In this document: positions 12,443 through 16,492 of the stretch, piece after piece
Numbering within the stretch: position 1 is the first letter of the stretch
How the letters are laid out: each line of letters opens with the position of its first letter
Translations under genes and position numbers: made by a program
Source of the DNA: RGIG4140 sp045532865
GTDB lineage: Bacteria > Pseudomonadota > Alphaproteobacteria > CAAHEQ01 > UBA3637
Length of the DNA stretch: 16,492 nt
Assembly (NCBI GenBank): GCA_045532865.1
Contig: JAZSGT010000011.1
Span: 1 to 16,492, forward strand
Direction: 5' to 3'
The notes under the pieces: generated by a model
Told to the model about the DNA's origin: nothing
Databases searched by the model: none
What the model saw: the letters and a program-made list of their open reading frames with translations, nothing else

Positions 12443-14833
12443 ATGAAAACAAAAAAACAAACGCAAAACCACTTAAATTCAACCCCTTTATCTCAACAAA
12501 ACAAAGAGGATTTATCTTTTAAAACTGATGTAACAGCTGGTGATTTGTCCACCAAAATCAGCAAAAATGAAGCACTTGAAAGCTCTTTAATTGATCTTTC
12601 GCCTGAAAAAGAGTATGAATTAGCCTCTCTTTGGGCAACACGCATTCGCTTGGCACTTAAAGTTTATGAGCCATATTATGAAGTGGTAAAAAAAGCAAGA
12701 AATGTTTATAAATCAGGCTCTTGTGAAGGTTCATCATCTTTGTTGCCCTCTCTTTTTCAAGGTGTGGGGTATAATATTTTTTGGTCAGGTATTGAAACGC
12801 AAAAGCCTTTTTTGTATTTCAAACAGCCAAAGCCATTTGTTGAACGTTTGTCTTGGAATATTTCCCCAGCTGAAAAAGTGGCTGCCAAAATTTTGGAACG
12901 TGCCTTGTTGTGGAATTTAAACAAATTTGATTTTGACAGTGTTTTAAAATACGCCCGAAATGATTATCTTATTTCAGGTTGTGGCATTTTGTGGGAAACA
13001 TATGTTCCAACATTTGAAACAGGCACACTTTTTGATCAAGAATTAACCCTTAAAACAGATGAAAAAGTGGTTTCCACATATGTTGACCCATTGCATTTTT
13101 TAATGGATACAACACATGGTGGCATTTTTGAAGAAGTTTCATGGATTGCCCGTTTAATTCCTATGCAACCAAGGGATATTTACACCTCTTTTGGTACAAA
13201 AGCATATGAAATGCTCTCTTTTGATGAAACAAAGCTTGAAGAAGAAAGCTTTTCTTCAACTGTTGATGTTTATGAAATTTGGGATAAAGAAACAAAAAGA
13301 GTTTATTATTTTGCACCACAGTATCCGAGCTCTTTTTTAAAAGTTCAAGAAGACCCGTTGAAAGTGGAAGGCTTTTTTCCCATTCCTAAGCCAATTTTTG
13401 CCTCTTTAACAAATGATAGTCTCATTCCAAAAGCTGATTATCAAATGGTTGAAACAATTTTGGATGAGCTCAAAGGCGTTACTGATAGAATGCGCCTTTT
13501 GATGCAGGCAGTTAAAATCAGTGGGGTTTATGACACCTCATTTTCAAGGTTAAAAGACATTTTTGACAAAGATGTAACTCTGGTTGGTGTGCATGATTTT
13601 GACCGGCTTAAAGAGGCTGGAGGCCTTAAAGGGGTAATTGATTTTATCCCTATCACACAGTATATTTCTGGTCTTGAAGTGCTTGCAAAACGCCGTGATG
13701 AGCTTAAAAATGAGCTGTTTGAAATCACGGGTGTGTCTGATATTATGCGAGGCTCTTCCACAAAGGTTGAAACAGCCACAGCTGTTGAAAAAAAGACAGG
13801 TTTTGGCACCCTTCGCAATCAAGACAGGCAAAACGATATGCAACGCTTTATTCAAAATGCTTATCGGCTCAAAGCTGAAATTATTTGTGAACATTTTGAT
13901 GAAACTTTGCTCAAAAGCTTTATTTCCCCTGAAGAAAACATCTCTTTAGACGTGTTGGAAGAAGCTGTTTCAATCTTAAAAACAGGCAAACTTAGAAATA
14001 TGGTGTTATCCATTGAAACAGAAGCATTTTTTAACCCTGAAGGTGAAGCTTACAAAACTGTTCAAGCTGTTGAAACAATTTCCAAACTGCTCAATCAAGG
14101 AATTTTAAACGTTTCAAAAGAGCCAAATTTGTTGCCTTTGTACAAAGAGATGATTTCTCAAGTTTCTTCTTGCTTGCCTCACGCTCGTCAGTTTGAAAAT
14201 GTGATTGAACAAAGTTTTTCAACCATTCAAAAGGCGTTAGATGAAGCAGGGGAAAAAGAAAATGCCTTGGCACCTTCCTTGTTTTTTAATCCACAACGTA
14301 TTGCTCAACAGCAAGCACTTGAAAAGTTAAAGGTTGCTGTGTCCGAAGCTGAATTGTCGCTGAAACAAAAGGAGCTTTCTTTTAAAGAAAAAGAGCTTTT
14401 TTATAAATCTAAAAAAGCCGAGCTTGATTTTCTTGAAACAGTGATGAAAAGTCAGCTTGAAGGGCATAAGTCTAACTTAAAATATGGCAAAGCAGCACCT
14501 CGTAATGTGTTAACTTCAGCACGCCAAAACGCACAGGTGTTTGCCTCAGGTTCTCATCAAGAGCCAGTGTCTATTCATTGCAATGTGCCTCAGCTCGCCT
14601 CATCTCAAGGGGATGTAACAGCTCACAGCTCTCGTTCAGCTTCTGCGCCAACCTTACGAAATGTGCCTCAGCTCGCCTCATCTCAAGAGAATGTAACAGC
14701 TCACAGCTCTCGTTCAGCCTCTGCGCCAACCTCTCGAAATGTGCCTCAGTTAGCCTCATCTCAAGGCGTTTCCTCAGGCGCAAAAAAAGAAAACTCTTTT
14801 ATAAAATCCACCCTTAAAAAAGGAGAAAAATGA
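12443..14833 (+). CDS. Phage portal protein (podovirus, P22-like)
   Basis: Dodecameric ring at the head vertex that serves as the DNA channel and docks the terminase. At 796 residues it is in the size range of P22-type portals. The N-terminus (residues about 50-110, LASLWATRIRLALKVYEPYY and YKSGSCEGSSSLLPSLFQ) and the core (NDYLISGCGILWETYVP, YVDPLHFLMD, WIARLIPM) follow the podovirus portal pattern. ELFEITGVSDIMRGSS and TATAVEKKTGFGTLR resemble the conserved wing/stem region. Residues about 610-680 (QQQALEKLKVAVSEAELSLK and following) form a long charged helix like the P22 barrel. The last 90 residues are Ser/Ala-rich with a tandem repeat, and are likely disordered. The start is ATG 12443 with AAAAGGA at 12427-12433. 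The stop overlaps the next start (ATGA). Confidence 0.88.
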   Translation: MKTKKQTQNHLNSTPLSQQNKEDLSFKTDVTAGDLSTKISKNEALESSLIDLSPEKEYELASLWATRIRLALKVYEPYYEVVKKARNVYKSGSCEGSSSLLPSLFQGVGYNIFWSGIETQKPFLYFKQPKPFVERLSWNISPAEKVAAKILERALLWNLNKFDFDSVLKYARNDYLISGCGILWETYVPTFETGTLFDQELTLKTDEKVVSTYVDPLHFLMDTTHGGIFEEVSWIARLIPMQPRDIYTSFGTKAYEMLSFDETKLEEESFSSTVDVYEIWDKETKRVYYFAPQYPSSFLKVQEDPLKVEGFFPIPKPIFASLTNDSLIPKADYQMVETILDELKGVTDRMRLLMQAVKISGVYDTSFSRLKDIFDKDVTLVGVHDFDRLKEAGGLKGVIDFIPITQYISGLEVLAKRRDELKNELFEITGVSDIMRGSSTKVETATAVEKKTGFGTLRNQDRQNDMQRFIQNAYRLKAEIICEHFDETLLKSFISPEENISLDVLEEAVSILKTGKLRNMVLSIETEAFFNPEGEAYKTVQAVETISKLLNQGILNVSKEPNLLPLYKEMISQVSSCLPHARQFENVIEQSFSTIQKALDEAGEKENALAPSLFFNPQRIAQQQALEKLKVAVSEAELSLKQKELSFKEKELFYKSKKAELDFLETVMKSQLEGHKSNLKYGKAAPRNVLTSARQNAQVFASGSHQEPVSIHCNVPQLASSQGDVTAHSSRSASAPTLRNVPQLASSQENVTAHSSRSASAPTSRNVPQLASSQGVSSGAKKENSFIKSTLKKGEK
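14582..14775 (+). repeat. 78-bp tandem repeat in the portal C-terminus
   Basis: Two full 78-bp units (starting 14582 and 14660) and a partial third from 14738. Each encodes 26 residues beginning NVPQLASSQ and containing VTAHSSRSASAPT. The unit length keeps the frame. The repeats are close to identical in DNA, which suggests recent duplication and possible length variation between relatives. Confidence 0.9.
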
Positions 14834-15057
14834 CCTATTTTAACTCAGAATTTAAAGAGCCAATCCCTTTGCCGGATGGCTCTTTTGCCACCAACAGTCA
14901 AGAATTAGATGCTTATTTTAAACGCTCTGGTACCACGCAAAGCTCTTATTATTCAAAGACTTATTTTAAAAACAAACGGTTTCAAAAAGATCTAGCCCTT
15001 TCTCAAGAGCTTTTTGAGGAATTTTTAATCAATTACAAAAGGATGATATTCAAATGA
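14830..15057 (+). CDS. Small protein between portal and candidate scaffold
   Basis: 75 residues, not recognised. It begins TYFNSEFKEPIPLPDGSFAT, with a Tyr/Phe-rich middle (SSYYSKTYFKNKRFQK) and a helical C-terminus (SQELFEEFLINYKRM). It has a strong binding site (AAGGAG) and overlaps the portal stop and the next start by ATGA-type junctions, so it is a genuine translationally coupled gene. Its place in the head operon suggests a structural or assembly role. Confidence 0.7.
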   Translation: MTYFNSEFKEPIPLPDGSFATNSQELDAYFKRSGTTQSSYYSKTYFKNKRFQKDLALSQELFEEFLINYKRMIFK

Positions 15058-15872
15058 CAGAAAATTTAAACACTTTAGCATCTGTTGATGCAACAATTTC
15101 AAGCTCGGATTCAAAAGAAGATGCTTTATCCACACGCGAATTTATGGAAAAAAATTGGGATCGCTTGGTCATAAATTCTGAACAAACTTCTCAAGAAAAT
15201 GAGCTTTCATCTCAACCAGACAAGGCGCCTTTGTCAGAGCAACCCCCTTTGTTTGATGAAGCTTTGCATGTGCAAACAGCTTACGATTCTTTAAAAGAAA
15301 TTTTGTCAGAAAAAGGCATTTCTTCCAAAGAAGAATGGCTCAAATCGTTGATTGAAATGGATGCCCTGTATCACAAAAATCCAGATCAGTTTTTTGATTT
15401 AATGCAAGCAAAAAAAACACAATCCATGCTTCAAAAACAAGGGGTTGATTTTGATTTGTTAAAAGATGCCATTGTTCGTCAAGGTATTAAAAACATTTTT
15501 AATTCTAATGAAATAAATCAAACTTTTGAAGCAAAGAATGAACAAGGATTTTCGCATGGAGTAGGGGCCATATCGCACCCTTATTTTAATCCAACACCTC
15601 AAACGAAGGCACCACAAATGATGGATCCGTTAGCTCCTTTTAAAAAGCCTTTAACGCCCAACATGAGTGCTTATTTGAAAGATTTGATTCAAAAAGAAGT
15701 TGCCTTAATGGTGAAAAAAAATGAAGCTTCAACACAAAAAGCAAAAGAGGCTTCCTTTGCCCCAAAAGCAACAAGTGTTCCCCCTTTAACTTCAGCCACC
15801 CATACCGTAAATGGACGCCTTAAAACCACGCGTGAAATTTTAGAAGAAGGGTGCAAGTTGTTGGGAATTTAA
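15054..15872 (+). CDS. Candidate capsid scaffolding protein
   Basis: 272 residues. Directly follows portal and a small coupled ORF, the place where P22-like phages keep scaffold, normally followed by coat (here coat is elsewhere). The protein is acidic in its first third and largely helical (TAYDSLKEILSEKG, EEWLKSLIEMDALYHKNPDQ, LLKDAIVRQGIKNIF). It has a Pro-rich middle (HPYFNPTPQTKAPQMM) and a basic-to-mixed helical tail (LKTTREILEEGCKLLGI). Scaffolds are poorly conserved and I see no signature motif, so the call rests on context, length and composition. The start is ATG 15054, overlapping the previous stop, with AAAAGGA at 15037-15043. The stop is followed by a weak GGGC/GCCC hairpin and the Q flank of array 5. 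Confidence 0.6.
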   Translation: MTENLNTLASVDATISSSDSKEDALSTREFMEKNWDRLVINSEQTSQENELSSQPDKAPLSEQPPLFDEALHVQTAYDSLKEILSEKGISSKEEWLKSLIEMDALYHKNPDQFFDLMQAKKTQSMLQKQGVDFDLLKDAIVRQGIKNIFNSNEINQTFEAKNEQGFSHGVGAISHPYFNPTPQTKAPQMMDPLAPFKKPLTPNMSAYLKDLIQKEVALMVKKNEASTQKAKEASFAPKATSVPPLTSATHTVNGRLKTTREILEEGCKLLGI

Positions 15873-15901
15873 AAGGGCTTAAAAGGCCCAAGTGCCTGTG
15901 A

Positions 15902-16038
15902 GTTAAGAGCTGGTGCTGTAAGGGGTAACTAAACATCAAATCGCCTCCCTTATGTACCTTGAGCTAACGCTCTTTTTATCCGTACATATACGGTCGGCGA
16001 TTTAAAATTTATTTCCTCCCTTACAGCTGGCTCTTAAC
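15902..16038. repeat. Palindromic module p1 (array 5)
   Basis: Close copy of o1 (8087-8220): closes CCTTACAGCTGGCTCTTAAC, core 15954-15985 with GAGCTAACGCTC. The opening arm differs slightly (GTTAAGAGCTGGTGCTGTAA). The Q flank (GCCTGTGA) faces the scaffold candidate. A P-Q junction of 46 bp follows (16039-16084). Together with o1 it flanks the large 8.1-15.9 kb block as a direct repeat. Confidence 0.85.
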
Positions 16039-16084
16039 GCGTACCACGGGTCAGAGGTTTCTGTTTGAACCCCACCTCCTGTGC

Positions 16085-16184
16085 GTTAAGAGTTACAGTT
16101 TTAAGAGGTGTCTAACGAAGCAAATTGCTAAGCACAAGTACGTTACGCTTGCGCTTCTTTGTCCCCTTTTGAGCGCTTTTGAAC
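16085..16184. repeat. Chimeric palindromic module p2 (array 5)
   Basis: The left end is of the m2 type (GTTAAGAGTTACAG...CACAAGTAC). After the core sequence TTCTTTGTCC it jumps to CCTTTTGAGCGCTTTTGAAC, the end of an n4-type module, without the second GTAC. The two termini therefore do not pair. At 100 bp it is the shortest untruncated-looking module and a direct record of recombination or deletion within the core. Confidence 0.85.
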
Positions 16185-16230
16185 ACGTACCACGGGTCAG
16201 AGGTTATCTTTAAAGCCCAACTGCCTGTGA

Positions 16231-16366
16231 GTTAAGAGTTACAGTTTTAAGAGGTGTCAAACGAAGCAAATTGCTAAGCTCAAGTACATTACGCTTGCGC
16301 TTCTTTGTCCGTACTATACGCTTGACGATTATAGCACTATTTCATCCCTTTAAATTGACTTTTAAC
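16231..16366. repeat. Chimeric palindromic module p3 (array 5)
   Basis: The left arm is m2-type (GTTAAGAGTTACAG to CTCAAGTAC). The core is 16284-16314. The right arm (GTACTATACGCTTGACGATT to ATTGACTTTTAAC) is the reverse complement of the left arm of n3/o2. The exchange point lies at the GTAC-bounded core. A P-P junction follows at 16367-16415. Confidence 0.85.
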
Positions 16367-16415
16367 GCGTACCACAGAACGAGGTTTCTTTTTTTTACCT
16401 CGATTTTAGGTACGT

Positions 16416-16492
16416 GTTAAGAGCAAGCTGTAAGGCGACAGATAAAGAGGAAATTGTCAAGCGAAGTGTACAGTATCGAAGTGCAACGGAGG
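16416..16492. repeat. Palindromic module p4, cut by the window end
   Basis: Left arm as in m3 (GTTAAGAGCAAGCTGTAAGG), first GTAC of the core at 16468-16471. It has a P flank on its left (16398-16415), so its Q side should face whatever gene lies beyond the window. Confidence 0.8.

Noticed and set aside
14571..14817. Frames on both strands across the portal tail
   Set aside because: Out-of-frame translations of the 78-bp tandem repeat inside the portal gene.
15873..15900. Intrinsic terminator after the scaffold candidate
   Set aside because: GGGC...GCCC can pair, but the stem is four bases and no T run follows.
1..16492. Integron attC sites or gene cassettes
   Set aside because: The palindromes and gene units recall attC sites, but the termini are GTTAAGAG/CTCTTAAC, in the wrong order and without the RYYYAAC/GTTRRRY match. 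There is more than one module per gap, and no integrase is in the window.

Overview
The window looks like part of a prophage or phage-derived region in a low-GC, AT-biased bacterium. The tail-less head genes (Sf6/P22-like large terminase, portal, candidate scaffold, HK97-fold coat), the lysis set (GH24 endolysin, i-spanin, o-spanin) and a phage GroES-like co-chaperonin point to a podovirus-like phage of a Gram-negative host, because spanins need an outer membrane. The long ankyrin-repeat protein, the low GC and the many intergenic palindromes suggest an intracellular or symbiotic host, perhaps an alphaproteobacterium of the Rickettsiales/Holosporales type. That host assignment is inference only.

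Layout: 1-197 palindrome array; 198-1511 large terminase (+); 1517-2400 array; 2416-6149 ankyrin-repeat locus (-), split by a frame break in an A9 tract and served by its own sigma70-like promoter; 6215-7020 array; 7065-7090 intrinsic terminator; 7114-8076 major capsid protein (+); 8080-8680 array; 8698-10063 small phage protein, endolysin and nested spanin pair (+); 10063-11958 accessory genes and gene fragments on both strands around a bidirectional terminator; 12096-12124 a single orphan repeat end; 12171-15872 GroES-like protein, portal, small ORF and candidate scaffold (+), tightly coupled; 15890-16492 array.

The most notable content is the intergenic repeat system. Fifteen large imperfect palindromes ('modules', about 120-200 bp) start and end with GTTAAGAG...CTCTTAAC or variants. 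Each contains a small core bounded by GTAC on both sides. Each has two different outer flanks: a P flank (about 21 bp, GTACC-like, ending GAGGTT) and a Q flank (about 18 bp, ending GGGCCC-like). The orientation follows a rule. On both sides of every gene block the Q flank faces the gene, and each complete inter-gene array switches orientation once at a P-P junction. The genome therefore reads as gene cassettes wrapped in inverted nested palindromes: terminase alone, ankyrin locus alone, capsid alone, and lysis plus portal block. Arms and cores are shuffled between modules, as shown by chimeric modules. Near-identical modules flank the terminase, capsid and large block as direct repeats. The phage morphogenesis genes, normally contiguous, have been broken up along these boundaries. 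I do not recognise this family.

No tRNA, rRNA, CRISPR array, transposase, integrase or small terminase subunit was seen in the window.
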